NCBI RefSeq assembly: GCF_010726645.1
Contig: NZ_AP022563.1
Location: forward strand, 3,968,001-4,032,000
Length of the DNA: 64,000 bases
Direction of reading: 5' to 3'
Source: Mycolicibacterium duvalii
GTDB taxonomy: Bacteria > Actinomycetota > Actinomycetes > Mycobacteriales > Mycobacteriaceae
Below, one piece after another: positions 51,069 through 59,827 of this stretch. Position 1 is the stretch's first letter. Each line of letters opens with the position of its first letter. Made by a program: the position numbers and the translations under genes. The notes under the pieces are model-generated. The model was not told the DNA's origin. It saw only the letters and a list, made by a program, of their open reading frames with translations, and made no database searches.

Positions 51069-51832
51069 AGAGAGGGGCTCGACGCCTGCGCCCAGAAACG
51101 CTTCGGGATCCGCCCGGCGTGCCGCGCCAGGTAGCCGGCCTTCACCGCGGCGGCCATCGCGGTGGCCATCGCCGACGGGTCGGCTGCCCGGGTCACCGCG
51201 GTGGCCAACAGCACGGCGTCGCAACCGAGTTCCATCGCCAGGGCGGCGTCGCTGGCGGTGCCGATCCCCGCGTCGAGGATCACCGGCACCGACGCGGCGT
51301 CGACGATCATCTCGATGTTGTGCGGGTTGGAGATCCCCAGACCGGTGCCGATCGGTGATCCCAGCGGCATCACCGCGGCACAACCGGTGTCCTCGAGGCG
51401 GCGCGCCAGCACCGGGTCGTCGTTGGTGTAGGGCAGCACCACGAACCCGTCGTCGACGAGTTGTTCGGCGGCCCGGACCAATTCGACGGCATCCGGCAGC
51501 AGTGTGCGCTCGTCGGCGATGACCTCCAACTTGACCCAGTTGGTGCCCAACGCTTCCCGGGCCAGCTGGGCGGTCATCACGGCTTCGGCCGCGCCCCGGC
51601 ACCCGGCGGTGTTGGGTAGCGGGGTAATGCCCAGACGGTTCAGCAGATCCAGCACCCCGGTGCCGCCCTCGGCATCGATGCGACGCATCGCGACGGTGGT
51701 CAGCTCGGTCTCCGAGGCGACCAGGGCCTCCTCCAGGACGGCCAGGTTGGCCGCTCCGCCGGTGCCGAGGATCAACCGGGAACCGAACTCACGTCCGGCG
51801 ATGCCCAGCTTGGACGTCGTCGGCTCAGCCAC
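51065..51832 (-). CDS. thiG: Thiazole synthase ThiG
   Basis: Forms the thiazole ring of thiamine from DXP, dehydroglycine and ThiS-thiocarboxylate. 255 residues in a TIM barrel. The Schiff-base Lys is in NWVKLEVIAD, and other conserved stretches are TTVAMRR, LPNTAGC, PLGSPIGTG and VILDAGIGTASDAA. GTG 51832 overlaps thiS by 8 bases. Confidence 0.97.
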   Translation of the reverse strand: MAEPTTSKLGIAGREFGSRLILGTGGAANLAVLEEALVASETELTTVAMRRIDAEGGTGVLDLLNRLGITPLPNTAGCRGAAEAVMTAQLAREALGTNWVKLEVIADERTLLPDAVELVRAAEQLVDDGFVVLPYTNDDPVLARRLEDTGCAAVMPLGSPIGTGLGISNPHNIEMIVDAASVPVILDAGIGTASDAALAMELGCDAVLLATAVTRAADPSAMATAMAAAVKAGYLARHAGRIPKRFWAQASSPSL

Positions 51833-52022
51833 CCTGCACCGCCGTCACCACTTCCACTTTCGCACCGTCTGTCAGCGCGGTGTCCCACTGCGAGCGCGGC
51901 ATCACAGACCAGTCCACCGCGACCGCGATCCCCTTCTCCGGGAAACCGAGCCCCTCCAGCAACGACGCGATCGTGGTGCGGTCGTCGACTTCGACGTCTT
52001 CGTCGTTCACCGTGACTTTCAT
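51825..52022 (-). CDS. thiS: Sulfur carrier protein ThiS
   Basis: 65-residue ubiquitin-like sulfur carrier ending in the required Gly-Gly (VVTAVQGG), which is thiocarboxylated before donating sulfur to ThiG. ATG 52022 overlaps the thiO stop (ATGA). Confidence 0.96.
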   Translation of the reverse strand: MKVTVNDEDVEVDDRTTIASLLEGLGFPEKGIAVAVDWSVMPRSQWDTALTDGAKVEVVTAVQGG

Positions 52023-53077
52023 CAGCTCGCTCCAACCTTCGTACTGTGCTGGTCCTCGACCAGCGGTTCCCCGCGCAGTTGCGCGGCAATCGCCTCAGCG
52101 GTCCACGGCGCCAGCAGAAAACCCGACCTGCCGTGTCCGGTCGCGACCAGCGTGCGGTCGTCTAGACGGCCCACCAACGGCATGTTGTCCGGCGTCATCG
52201 GTCGCAGGCCCGCGGCGCATTCAGCCAGCTCGTACTCCCCGAGCGCGGGCACCACCGCGCACGCGTCGTCGAGCAGTTCGCGCACGCCCGTCACCGCGGG
52301 CGCGGTGTCGCGGCCGTGTTCGTACTGGGTGGCGCCGACCACCACCCCGTCGGCACGCGGCACCAGGTACACCTGCCGGCCGTGCACGCGGGCGCGAATC
52401 ACCCTGCGCGGCACCGGCATACATCCGCGCCGCCAGCGCAGCCGCAGCACCTCACCCTTGACCGGGCGCACGGGCAGACCGGGCCACAGCGACGGCGCGT
52501 CGATACCGTTGGCGATCACCACGACGTCGGCGGGCCCGGCCTCATCCAGCGTGCCCACGGGCGGGGCCCACTGCACGCCGAGCTGCTCGCAGTGCGCGGC
52601 CAGCGCATCCACCACGGCGCGGTTGTCCACCGACAGCTCGGTCTCGGCGACGAACCCGTGTCGGATTCCCTGCGCCAGAAGCGGTTCGATGTCACGCGCC
52701 GAGGTGGTCAGGGTGACGGGATGGCCCTGCGCGGTCAGCCATTCCCCGACCGTCCGGAGATCCTGGGCGTCGGCGCGGTCGACGGCCACGACCAGCGAAC
52801 TGTGCGCGGTGACCACCTCGGGCGGCAGCCCGTCGAGAAAACCGTTGCGCCACAGGTTCAGTGACTCCAGACCGAGGTGCAACAGCCGTTCCTCGCCGGG
52901 CCAGCCCTCGCTGTGCGGGGCCAACATTCCCCCGGCCACCCAGGAGGCGCCCCGATCCTCGCCGCGGTGCACCCGCACGGTCCAGCCGTCCTGGGCGGCA
53001 CGACGGGCCACGGCCAGCCCGATCACGCCGCCGCCGATCACGGTGAGCGACCCCTGTGCGGTCGGTGTCGGAGTCAT
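52022..53077 (-). CDS. thiO: Glycine oxidase ThiO
   Basis: FAD-dependent oxidase producing the iminoglycine used by ThiG. 351 residues of the DAO fold: VIGGGVIGLAVARRAAQDGW binds FAD, ASWVAGGMLAPHSEG is the ThiO-type loop, and CAAGLRPMTPDNMPLVGRLDD with ATGHGRSGFLLAPW closes the FAD site. ATG 53077 with GGGAGGA upstream is preferred over the ORF's 53101 start, which lies inside the riboswitch. First gene of the operon thiO-thiS-thiG-SGNH-ABC. Confidence 0.95.
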   Translation of the reverse strand: MTPTPTAQGSLTVIGGGVIGLAVARRAAQDGWTVRVHRGEDRGASWVAGGMLAPHSEGWPGEERLLHLGLESLNLWRNGFLDGLPPEVVTAHSSLVVAVDRADAQDLRTVGEWLTAQGHPVTLTTSARDIEPLLAQGIRHGFVAETELSVDNRAVVDALAAHCEQLGVQWAPPVGTLDEAGPADVVVIANGIDAPSLWPGLPVRPVKGEVLRLRWRRGCMPVPRRVIRARVHGRQVYLVPRADGVVVGATQYEHGRDTAPAVTGVRELLDDACAVVPALGEYELAECAAGLRPMTPDNMPLVGRLDDRTLVATGHGRSGFLLAPWTAEAIAAQLRGEPLVEDQHSTKVGAS

Positions 53078-53084
53078 CGGGCAT

Positions 53085-53171
53085 CCTCCCTTCGCCGGCA
53101 TGACCCGGATCAGGTGTGACGGTCAGAGCCGGCGGGCGCACTCTCAGTCCCCGAACCCGGGACTCCCGTGT
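53085..53171 (-). ncRNA. TPP riboswitch of thiO operon
   Basis: On the minus strand the aptamer runs ACGGGAGTCCC, ACTGAGAGTGCG (invariant CUGAGAG), then ACACCTGATCCGGGTCATGCC and GGCGAAGGGAGG. The closing GGGAGG is the thiO ribosome binding site, as in the thiC copy, so regulation is again likely translational. thiE, on the other strand, is not covered by it. Confidence 0.97.
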
Positions 53172-53192
53172 GGTCGGTGTCGTTCGGGTACC

Positions 53193-53198
53193 AGCCTA
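53193..53198 (-). promoter_or_regulatory. -10 box of thiO operon promoter
   Basis: TAGGCT on the minus strand, about 20 bases upstream of the TPP aptamer, in the short region divergent from thiE. Confidence 0.55.
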
Positions 53199-53225
53199 CT
53201 GACCGCCCACGACGGCCGGCCGCGT

Positions 53226-53231
53226 TAGCGT
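53226..53231 (+). promoter_or_regulatory. -10 box for leaderless thiE mRNA
   Basis: TAGCGT ends seven bases before GTG 53239. It is 28 bases from the divergent thiO -10 box, so the two promoters are nearly back to back. Confidence 0.55.
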
Positions 53232-53238
53232 GACCGGT

Positions 53239-53907
53239 GTGCCTACCGCCGCGCCCCGTCTCGCGTCCTGCCTGCTCTACCTGTGCACCGACGCCCGCCG
53301 CGAACGCGGTGACCTGGCCGAATTCGCCGATGCGGCGCTGGCCGGCGGCGTCGACATCGTGCAGCTACGGGACAAGAACTCGCCCGGTGAACAGCGCTTC
53401 GGCCCGTTGGAGGCGCGGCAGGAGCTGCAGGCGCTCGAGGTGCTGGCCGACGCCGCGCGCCGCCACGGCGCACTGCTCGCGGTCAACGACCGCGCCGACA
53501 TCGCGCGCGCGGCGGGGGCCGATGTGCTGCACCTCGGGCAGGACGATCTGCCGCTGAGCACCGCCCGCGAGATCGTCGGGGACCGGGTGATCGGCCGGTC
53601 GACCCACGACCTCGAGCAGGTCGAACGGGCCGTCGCCGAGGACGTGGACTATTTCTGCGTCGGCCCGTGTTGGCCCACCCCGACCAAGCCGGGCCGGCCT
53701 GCTCCCGGCCTGGACCTGGTGCGGGCCACCGTGGCGTTGGGCACCGCGAAGCCCTGGTTCGCGATCGGCGGGATCGACGCCGAGCGGCTGCCCAAGGTGG
53801 TGGCCGCCGGCGCCCGGCGCGCGGTGGTGGTGCGTGCGATCACCGGCGCAGAGGATCCGCGCGCGGCGGCGCAGGCGTTGCGCGCGGTGCTCAGTTCTGC
53901 CCGTTGA
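53239..53907 (+). CDS. thiE: Thiamine-phosphate synthase ThiE
   Basis: Joins HMP-PP and the thiazole phosphate to give thiamine phosphate. 222 residues, TIM barrel: VDIVQLRDKN, LLAVNDRADIA, DVLHLGQDDLP, YFCVGPCWPTPTKPG and WFAIGGIDAE are the conserved pyrophosphate- and substrate-binding strands. GTG 53239 is leaderless by promoter spacing; GTG 53230 would overlap the -10 box. It has no riboswitch of its own. The end overlaps mutT3 by 17 bases. Confidence 0.96.
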   Translation: MPTAAPRLASCLLYLCTDARRERGDLAEFADAALAGGVDIVQLRDKNSPGEQRFGPLEARQELQALEVLADAARRHGALLAVNDRADIARAAGADVLHLGQDDLPLSTAREIVGDRVIGRSTHDLEQVERAVAEDVDYFCVGPCWPTPTKPGRPAPGLDLVRATVALGTAKPWFAIGGIDAERLPKVVAAGARRAVVVRAITGAEDPRAAAQALRAVLSSAR

Positions 53908-54382
53908 CCAGTAGCGGAATCGACGCCGCAAGCTCGCGCAACCGTACCCAGCTGGCCGCGAACCCGGGGTGCAGCGGCAGGTCGGCCACCGCGTCCTCGG
54001 CCACCCAGCGCAATTCGGCGCTCTCCCGGTTGGGCACCGTCTCGAGCAGTTCGTCGGCATCGGCGATGACGGTGGTGTAGGTCCAGCCGGTGACCTCGGC
54101 GGTCACCACGGTGGTGCGCACAGTCAGCTGGTCCGGCGGCAGGCCGGCTTCTTCGATCGCCTCGCGGATGGCGGCCTGCTCGGCGGTCTCGTGGCTGTCG
54201 CGGGCGCCGCCGGGCAGGCCCCACGTGCCGCCCTGATGGCTCCACGGCGCGCGATGTTGCAGCAGCACCGCGGCCTTCCCGTCCGGACCGGGCGCCCGCA
54301 GCAGCAGTCCGGCCGCGCCGTGGCGGCCCCAGTAGGCAGCACCGTTGGCCGACACCACCCAGCCGTCACCATCACCGCGCAC
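53891..54382 (-). CDS. mutT3: NUDIX hydrolase MutT3-like
   Basis: 163-residue nucleotide pyrophosphohydrolase. The Nudix box is intact: GGARDSHETAEQAAIREAIEEAGL (about residues 60-83). WVVSANGAAYWGRHGAAGLLLRAP begins the domain. By position it matches Rv0413 (mutT3), proposed to sanitise oxidised nucleotides. GTG 54382 is six bases after a TATCCT box; the ORF extends about 97 codons upstream without relevant sequence. Confidence 0.9.
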   Translation of the reverse strand: MRGDGDGWVVSANGAAYWGRHGAAGLLLRAPGPDGKAAVLLQHRAPWSHQGGTWGLPGGARDSHETAEQAAIREAIEEAGLPPDQLTVRTTVVTAEVTGWTYTTVIADADELLETVPNRESAELRWVAEDAVADLPLHPGFAASWVRLRELAASIPLLVNGQN

Positions 54383-54388
54383 GCGTTC

Positions 54389-54394
54389 AGGATA
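54389..54394 (-). promoter_or_regulatory. -10 box for leaderless mutT3 mRNA
   Basis: TATCCT on the minus strand, six bases before GTG 54382. Confidence 0.5.
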
Positions 54395-54430
54395 GGGAAC
54401 CGAATCACCACACGCCGCGAGGCGAGCTCT

Positions 54431-54436
54431 TAGACT
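54431..54436 (+). promoter_or_regulatory. Putative -10 box of glnX-glnH-pknG operon
   Basis: TAGACT about 60 bases before the glnX start, leaving a leader with GGTGAGG as possible ribosome binding site. No clear -35 box is seen. Confidence 0.4.
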
Positions 54437-54497
54437 TCTTTCATAGAGTTGACCGCGACGATGAAGAGATCGAAACCAAGGTGAGGTCCGCGCAGAC

Positions 54498-55817
54498 GTG
54501 ACAGTGGAGTTGGCGCATCCCTCGACCGAACCCCTGGCGTCGCGGTCCCCCACGGGCCGGGCCCATCCGCGCTGGTGGTTCCTGTGGACGACCCCCGGCC
54601 GAATCCTGAGCATCGGGCTGGTGCTGGCCGCCCTGGTGGTGCTCAGCGCATTCGCCACGTCGACCACGATCAACGACCGTCAGCAGGCGCTGACCACGGT
54701 TCTCGACCACACCGAGCCGTTGTCGTTCGCCGCCGGACAGCTCTACACCACGCTCTCGGTGGCCGACGCGGCCGCGGCGACCGCCTTCATCGCGGGCACC
54801 GAGCCGCGGGCGGTCCGGCAGCGCTACGAGCAGGCGATCACCGACGCCGCGGTCGCCATGACGCGGGCGTCGAGCGGTCTGACCGACGAACCGATGGTGC
54901 AGTTGCTGGGCCGGATCAACGCCCGGCTTGCGGTGTACACCGGTCTGGTGGAGACCGCGCGGACCAACAACCGCGCCGGCAACCCCGTCGGCTCGTCCTA
55001 CCTGTCCGAAGCGTCGTCGCTGATGCAGGAGCGCATCCTGCCCGACGCGCAGCTGCTCTACGAGCAGACCTCGGCGCGGGTCGATGCCGAGACCACGGCC
55101 TCCACCCGCATCCCGACGCCGGTGATCCTGGTGGTGGTCGCGACCCTGTTGTTCGGTGTGTTCGCCAACCGATGGCTGGCCAAACGCACCCGCCGGCGCG
55201 TCAACATCGGTTTCATCGCCGGCGGGCTGGCGGTGCTGATCATGCTGATGTGGGTCGGCACCGCGCTGATCATCTCGACCAGCGACAGCCGCAGTGCCAA
55301 GGAGACCGCGGCAGAATCGCTGAAGACCGTCACCACATTGGCCATCACCGCGCAGCAGGCACGTGCCGACGAGACGCTGTCGCTGATCCGGCGGGGTGAC
55401 GAGAATCTGCGCAAGCAGTCGTACTACCAGCGGATCGAGATGATGCAGCAACAGCTGACCCGGTACCTCGAACGAGACGACTCGATCGACAAGACCGACC
55501 TCGCCGACGCCGGATCGCTGCTGGAGCGGTGGCGGGCCGCCGACGACCGGATCAGCGCCTACATCGCCGTCGGCAACTACCAGGCCGCCACCCAGGTCGC
55601 GCTGGGCACCGGCGACGACGACTCGACGCCGGCATTCGACAAGCTCGACGAGGCGTTGACCAAGGGCATCGAGCAGAGCCGCAGCCAGCTCCGCAACGAG
55701 ATCGTCAACGCGCGGCGGGTGCTCTCGGGGGCCACCGTCGGCGCGGCCGCGCTCTCGGTGGTGGCGGCCGTCGCGGTGGCGCTGGGGATCTGGCCGAGGC
55801 TGAGCGAGTATCGGTAA
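54498..55817 (+). CDS. glnX: Membrane sensor protein GlnX (Rv0412c-like)
   Basis: 439 residues, the length of the M. tuberculosis orthologue. Four membrane helices (about 33-55, 205-225, 240-258, 410-430) frame two extracytoplasmic helical domains rich in Gln and Ala, like ligand-sensing domains of chemoreceptors. In M. tuberculosis GlnX and the lipoprotein GlnH relay amino-acid (aspartate/glutamate) availability to the kinase PknG. Here the three genes are in the same order and overlap by one base each, so stoichiometric production is likely. GTG 54498. Confidence 0.9.
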   Translation: MTVELAHPSTEPLASRSPTGRAHPRWWFLWTTPGRILSIGLVLAALVVLSAFATSTTINDRQQALTTVLDHTEPLSFAAGQLYTTLSVADAAAATAFIAGTEPRAVRQRYEQAITDAAVAMTRASSGLTDEPMVQLLGRINARLAVYTGLVETARTNNRAGNPVGSSYLSEASSLMQERILPDAQLLYEQTSARVDAETTASTRIPTPVILVVVATLLFGVFANRWLAKRTRRRVNIGFIAGGLAVLIMLMWVGTALIISTSDSRSAKETAAESLKTVTTLAITAQQARADETLSLIRRGDENLRKQSYYQRIEMMQQQLTRYLERDDSIDKTDLADAGSLLERWRAADDRISAYIAVGNYQAATQVALGTGDDDSTPAFDKLDEALTKGIEQSRSQLRNEIVNARRVLSGATVGAAALSVVAAVAVALGIWPRLSEYR

Positions 55818-56794
55818 TGAGTAAGCGGGGGCTGGATCCGAAGAGGTGGGGCGCGGTGCTCGCCGCGCTGGTGATCAGCGCGTGTGGGCAGGCCGAACCG
55901 GTGGAGCCGACGCCGAGCGTCACGGTGGCCCCGCCGACCCCGGCCGGCATGGAGGAGTTGCCGCCCGAACCGGCGCACCCGCCGACGAGCGGCGCCGACG
56001 ACTGCAACCCCACCGCGAGCCTGCGCCCGTTCGACACCAAAGCCGAGGCCGACGAGGCGGTCGCGGCGATCAAGGCCCGCGGGCGGCTGATCGTCGGTCT
56101 CGACATCGGCAGCAACCTGTTCAGTTTCCGCGACCCGATCACCGGTGAGATCACCGGCTTCGACGTCGACATCGCCGGCGAGATCTCCCGGGACATCTTC
56201 GGCACACCCTCGCAGGTGGAGTACCGCATCCTGTCGTCGGAGGACCGGATCGAGGCGCTGCAGAACAACGAGGTCGACGTGGTGGTCAAGACCATGACGA
56301 TCACCTGCGAACGCAAGAAGCTGGTGAACTTCTCCACCGTGTATCTGAATGCGCGGCAACGGATCCTGGCGCCGCGCAATTCGCCCATCCGGCAGTCCTC
56401 GGACCTGTCGGGCAAGCGGGTCTGTGTCGCCAAGGGCACGACGTCGCTGGACCGGATTCAGCAGATATCGCCGCCGCCGATCATCGTCGCGGTGGTGACG
56501 TGGGCCGACTGCCTGGTCGCGCTGCAGCAGCGTCAGGTCGACGCGGTCAGCACCGACGACTCGATCCTGGCCGGGTTGGTGTCGCAGGATCCGTACCTGC
56601 ACATCGTGGGACCGTCGATGAACGAGGAGGCCTATGGCATCGGGGTCAACCTGGACAACCCCGGCCTGGTGCGCTTCGTCAACGGCACCCTCGAGCGGAT
56701 CCGTCGGGACGGCACCTGGAACACGTTGTACCGCAAGTGGTTGACGGTGCTCGGCCCCGCGCCAGCGCCGCCGGTGGCAAGGTATTCGGACTGA
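55817..56794 (+). CDS. glnH: Glutamine/amino-acid-binding lipoprotein GlnH
   Basis: Periplasmic solute-binding lipoprotein of 325 residues. The signal ends VISAC, giving a lipidated Cys at about residue 23, then a Pro/Glu-rich spacer. The SBP_bac_3 domain starts at about 90 (RGRLIVGLDIGSNLFSFRDPITGEITGFDVDIAGEI) and ends with NGTLERIRRDGTWNTLYRKWL. In this locus it senses extracellular amino acids for PknG rather than feeding an ABC importer, since no permease or ATPase is present. The stop of glnX and this ATG share one base. Confidence 0.94.
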   Translation: MSKRGLDPKRWGAVLAALVISACGQAEPVEPTPSVTVAPPTPAGMEELPPEPAHPPTSGADDCNPTASLRPFDTKAEADEAVAAIKARGRLIVGLDIGSNLFSFRDPITGEITGFDVDIAGEISRDIFGTPSQVEYRILSSEDRIEALQNNEVDVVVKTMTITCERKKLVNFSTVYLNARQRILAPRNSPIRQSSDLSGKRVCVAKGTTSLDRIQQISPPPIIVAVVTWADCLVALQQRQVDAVSTDDSILAGLVSQDPYLHIVGPSMNEEAYGIGVNLDNPGLVRFVNGTLERIRRDGTWNTLYRKWLTVLGPAPAPPVARYSD

Positions 56795-59064
56795 TGACCG
56801 ACGACATCGACACCGACGCCGACCCCGGGACCCAGCCCGCGGGCTTGGACGAGCTGGCCATGGATTCGACGGCCACCCAGCGGCCGATGGCCACCCAGGC
56901 GGTGTTCCGTCCGCACTTCGACGACGATGACGACGACGACATCCACACCGGCGACACCGAACCGCAGGAGACCACGTCGACGTTGACGCGCTCGCTGTCG
57001 CGCACCCGCCGGCTCGGTGGCGGCCTGGTGGAGATCCCGCGGGTACCCGCACGAGATCCGTTGACCGCGTTGATGACCGACCCGGTGGTGGCCGAGTCGA
57101 AGCGGTTCTGCTGGAACTGCGGCCGTCCGGTCGGCCGGTCGACCAAGGACGGCAAGGCGCTCTCGGAGGGCTGGTGCCCGCACTGCGGCAGCGCGTACTC
57201 CTTCCTGCCGCAACTGGCGGTCGGCGACATCGTCGCCGACCAGTACGAGATCAAGGGTTGCATCGCCCACGGTGGCCTGGGCTGGGTCTACCTCGCGTTC
57301 GACAAGAACGTCAACGACCGGCCGGTGGTGCTCAAGGGTCTGGTCCATTCCGGCGATGCCGAGGCCCAGGCGATCGCGATGGCCGAGCGGCAGTTCCTCG
57401 CCGAGGTGACCCATCCGGGCATCGTGAAGATCTACAACTTCGTCGAGCACGAGGACAAACACGGCAGCCCGGTCGGCTACATCGTCATGGAATACGTCGG
57501 CGGGACGTCGCTGAAGCAGGCCACGCACCTCAACCGCTCGGAACGGACGCGGTTGCCGGTGGCCGAGGCCATCGGGTTCATGCTCGAGATCCTGCCTGCG
57601 CTGGGCTATCTGCATTCGCTCGGACTCGTCTACAACGACCTCAAGCCCGAGAACATCATGGTCACCGAGGACCAGCTCAAGCTGATCGACCTCGGCGCGG
57701 TGTCGCGCATCAACTCGTTCGGATACCTCTACGGCACACCCGGCTATCAGGCGCCCGAGATCGTGCGCACCGGGCCCACCGTGGCCACCGACATCTACAC
57801 GGTCGGCCGGACCCTGGCGGCGCTGACCCTGAAACTGCGCACCCACAAGGGCCGCTACGTCGACGGGCTGCCCGAGGACGACCCGGTGCTGGCCGAGTAC
57901 GACTCGTTCGGCCGTCTGCTGCGCCGCGCGACCGACCGCGATCCGCGCCGGCGTTTCCAGAGCGCCGAGGAGATGACCAGTCAGCTGATGGGTGTGCTGC
58001 GCGAGGCGGTCGCCAAGGACACCGGGGTTCCGCGGCCCGGCCTGTCGACCGTGTTCAGTCCGTCGCGCTCGACGTTCGGTGTGGATCTCCTGGTCGCTCA
58101 CACTGATGTCTACCTGGACGGGCAGGTCCATTCCGAGAAGCTGACGGCCGCGGAGATCGTGCGGGCGCTGCAGGTGCCGCTGGTCGATTCCTCCGACGTC
58201 GGCGCGGCGGTGCTGTCGGCCACGGTGTTGAGCCAGCCGGTGCAGACCCTCGACTCGCTGCGGGCGGCGCGGCATGGTGCGCTGGACTCCGAGGGCGTCG
58301 ACCTCAGCGAGTCGGTCGAGCTACCGCTGATGGAGGTCCGCGCGCTGCTCGACCTCGGAGACGTGGCCAAGGCGACGCGCAAACTCGACGACCTGGCCCA
58401 GCGGGTGGGGTGGCGCTGGCGGCTGACGTGGTTCCGCGCGGTGTCGGAGCTGCTGACCGCCGACTACGAGTCGGCCACCAAGCATTTCAACCAGGTTCTG
58501 GACACCCTGCCCGGCGAGTTGGCGCCCAAGCTGGCGTTGGCCGCCACCGCCGAGCTGGCCGGCACCGCCGACGAGCGCAAGTTCTACAACACGGTGTGGT
58601 CGACCGACCACGGCATCATCTCGGCCGGCTTCGGGTTGGCGCGCGCCCAGTCGGCCGCCGGCGAACGCGATGCCGCGGTCCGCACTCTCGACGAAGTGCC
58701 GGCCACCTCAAGGCATTTCACCACCGCGCGGCTGACCAGTGCGGTGACACTGCTCTCCGGCCGGTCCAGCAGTGAGATCACCGAGCAACACATCCGCGAT
58801 GCCGCGCGGCGGGTGGAGGCACTGCCCGACACCGAGCCGCGGGTGCTGCAGATTCGGGCGCTGGTGCTCGGCACCGCGATGGACTGGCTGGCCGACAACA
58901 CCGCCAGCACCAACCACATCCTGGGGTTCCCCTTCACCGAGCACGGCCTGCGACTGGGCGTCGAGGCCTCGCTGCGCAACCTGGCCCGGGTGGCCCCCAC
59001 CCAGGCGCACAGGTACGCCCTCGTCGACCTCGCCAACAGCGTCCGGCCGATGTCGACGTTCTGA
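56794..59064 (+). CDS. pknG: Serine/threonine protein kinase PknG
   Basis: Soluble kinase that controls 2-oxoglutarate metabolism by phosphorylating GarA. 756 residues in four parts. An N-terminal disordered region with a run of seven Asp and Thr-rich autophosphorylation sites (ETTSTLTRSL) comes first. A rubredoxin-like domain with CWNCG and CPHCG (about 106-131) follows. The kinase domain has AHGGLGWVYLAFD, VVLKGL (catalytic Lys), YNDLKPENIM and DLGAVSRI in place of DFG. The rest is a TPR-rich C-terminal half. ATG 56794 shares its A with the glnH stop. The organisation matches M. tuberculosis PknG. Confidence 0.97.
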   Translation: MTDDIDTDADPGTQPAGLDELAMDSTATQRPMATQAVFRPHFDDDDDDDIHTGDTEPQETTSTLTRSLSRTRRLGGGLVEIPRVPARDPLTALMTDPVVAESKRFCWNCGRPVGRSTKDGKALSEGWCPHCGSAYSFLPQLAVGDIVADQYEIKGCIAHGGLGWVYLAFDKNVNDRPVVLKGLVHSGDAEAQAIAMAERQFLAEVTHPGIVKIYNFVEHEDKHGSPVGYIVMEYVGGTSLKQATHLNRSERTRLPVAEAIGFMLEILPALGYLHSLGLVYNDLKPENIMVTEDQLKLIDLGAVSRINSFGYLYGTPGYQAPEIVRTGPTVATDIYTVGRTLAALTLKLRTHKGRYVDGLPEDDPVLAEYDSFGRLLRRATDRDPRRRFQSAEEMTSQLMGVLREAVAKDTGVPRPGLSTVFSPSRSTFGVDLLVAHTDVYLDGQVHSEKLTAAEIVRALQVPLVDSSDVGAAVLSATVLSQPVQTLDSLRAARHGALDSEGVDLSESVELPLMEVRALLDLGDVAKATRKLDDLAQRVGWRWRLTWFRAVSELLTADYESATKHFNQVLDTLPGELAPKLALAATAELAGTADERKFYNTVWSTDHGIISAGFGLARAQSAAGERDAAVRTLDEVPATSRHFTTARLTSAVTLLSGRSSSEITEQHIRDAARRVEALPDTEPRVLQIRALVLGTAMDWLADNTASTNHILGFPFTEHGLRLGVEASLRNLARVAPTQAHRYALVDLANSVRPMSTF

Positions 59065-59368
59065 TGCGGATTCCGTGGCCGTCGGCCGCGATATCGACGT
59101 TGCCGCCCCGCCCCGCTGCGTAGCTACCAACCGAGAATTTGCCGACGCCGCAGGTGAAGGCGGCTGTCAGAGTTGAAGCAAAAGCCTATGGTCAAGCCAC
59201 GGAATCCGTAGTATCGTGGGCCCACCTGGTTGAAGGGTCAGCCAGATCGGTGACGTCATCGGCGATAGTCGTCCAGCGACTAACGTGACGGCTTTGAGAA
59301 GTAGGGCCCGATCCCCTGACGCCACCCACAGTGCGAATCTACGAGAGTTTCGTCTGAGGGAGGCCTGC
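59065..59368 (+). other. 304-base gap upstream of STAS gene
   Basis: No credible gene. A TAGTAT box at 59209-59214 could serve as a -10 element, leaving a leader of about 150 nt, and GAGGGAGG at 59356-59363 is the ribosome binding site of the next gene. No clear terminator hairpin for pknG was seen. Confidence 0.5.
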
Positions 59369-59827
59369 GTGTCATTGTCAGAATCTCTCCCGCCGCCGAG
59401 CACGCAGCGCGTGTTCCGCCCCGACCCGACCTCGTTCGCGTTACGCGAGGAACACCACCGCGCCACGTTCTCGGTGAGCGAGCTGCCGCAGTCCACGATC
59501 CGGGTCACCGTGCACGGTGAAATCGATGCGACGAACGCGATCCCGCTCGCCCGCTATGTCGAGAAGCGGCTGGGTGCCGCGCGGGCGCTCGCGCTGGATC
59601 TGCAAACGGTGGAGTTCTTCGGCGCGTCGGGGTTTGCTGCACTGACCAACATCAACGTCGCCTGCGACCGCGCCGGAGTGCGCTGGACGCTGTTGGCCGG
59701 CGCCCATGTGCAGCGGCTGCTCCGGATCTGCGACCCGCTCAACGAATTACCCGTCGCCGTCCCCGTCGCCAAGTACAGCCGCACAGGCCCGGGCGATCGC
59801 AAGCTCCTCGTCGGTGGGGATCACTAA
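59369..59827 (+). CDS. STAS-domain protein (anti-sigma-factor antagonist-like)
   Basis: 152 residues from GTG 59369. The STAS domain (about 37-130) shows TIRVTVHGEIDATNAIPLARYVEKRL, then LALDLQTVEFFGASGFAALTNIN. The Ser of ASGF is in the position phosphorylated in SpoIIAA-type antagonists. It would regulate an anti-sigma factor, but no such kinase is adjacent. The last 81 bases lie antisense to the 3' end of ackA; the encoded tail is outside the STAS fold. GTG is supported by GAGGGAGG 5 bases upstream. Confidence 0.82.
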   Translation: MSLSESLPPPSTQRVFRPDPTSFALREEHHRATFSVSELPQSTIRVTVHGEIDATNAIPLARYVEKRLGAARALALDLQTVEFFGASGFAALTNINVACDRAGVRWTLLAGAHVQRLLRICDPLNELPVAVPVAKYSRTGPGDRKLLVGGDH

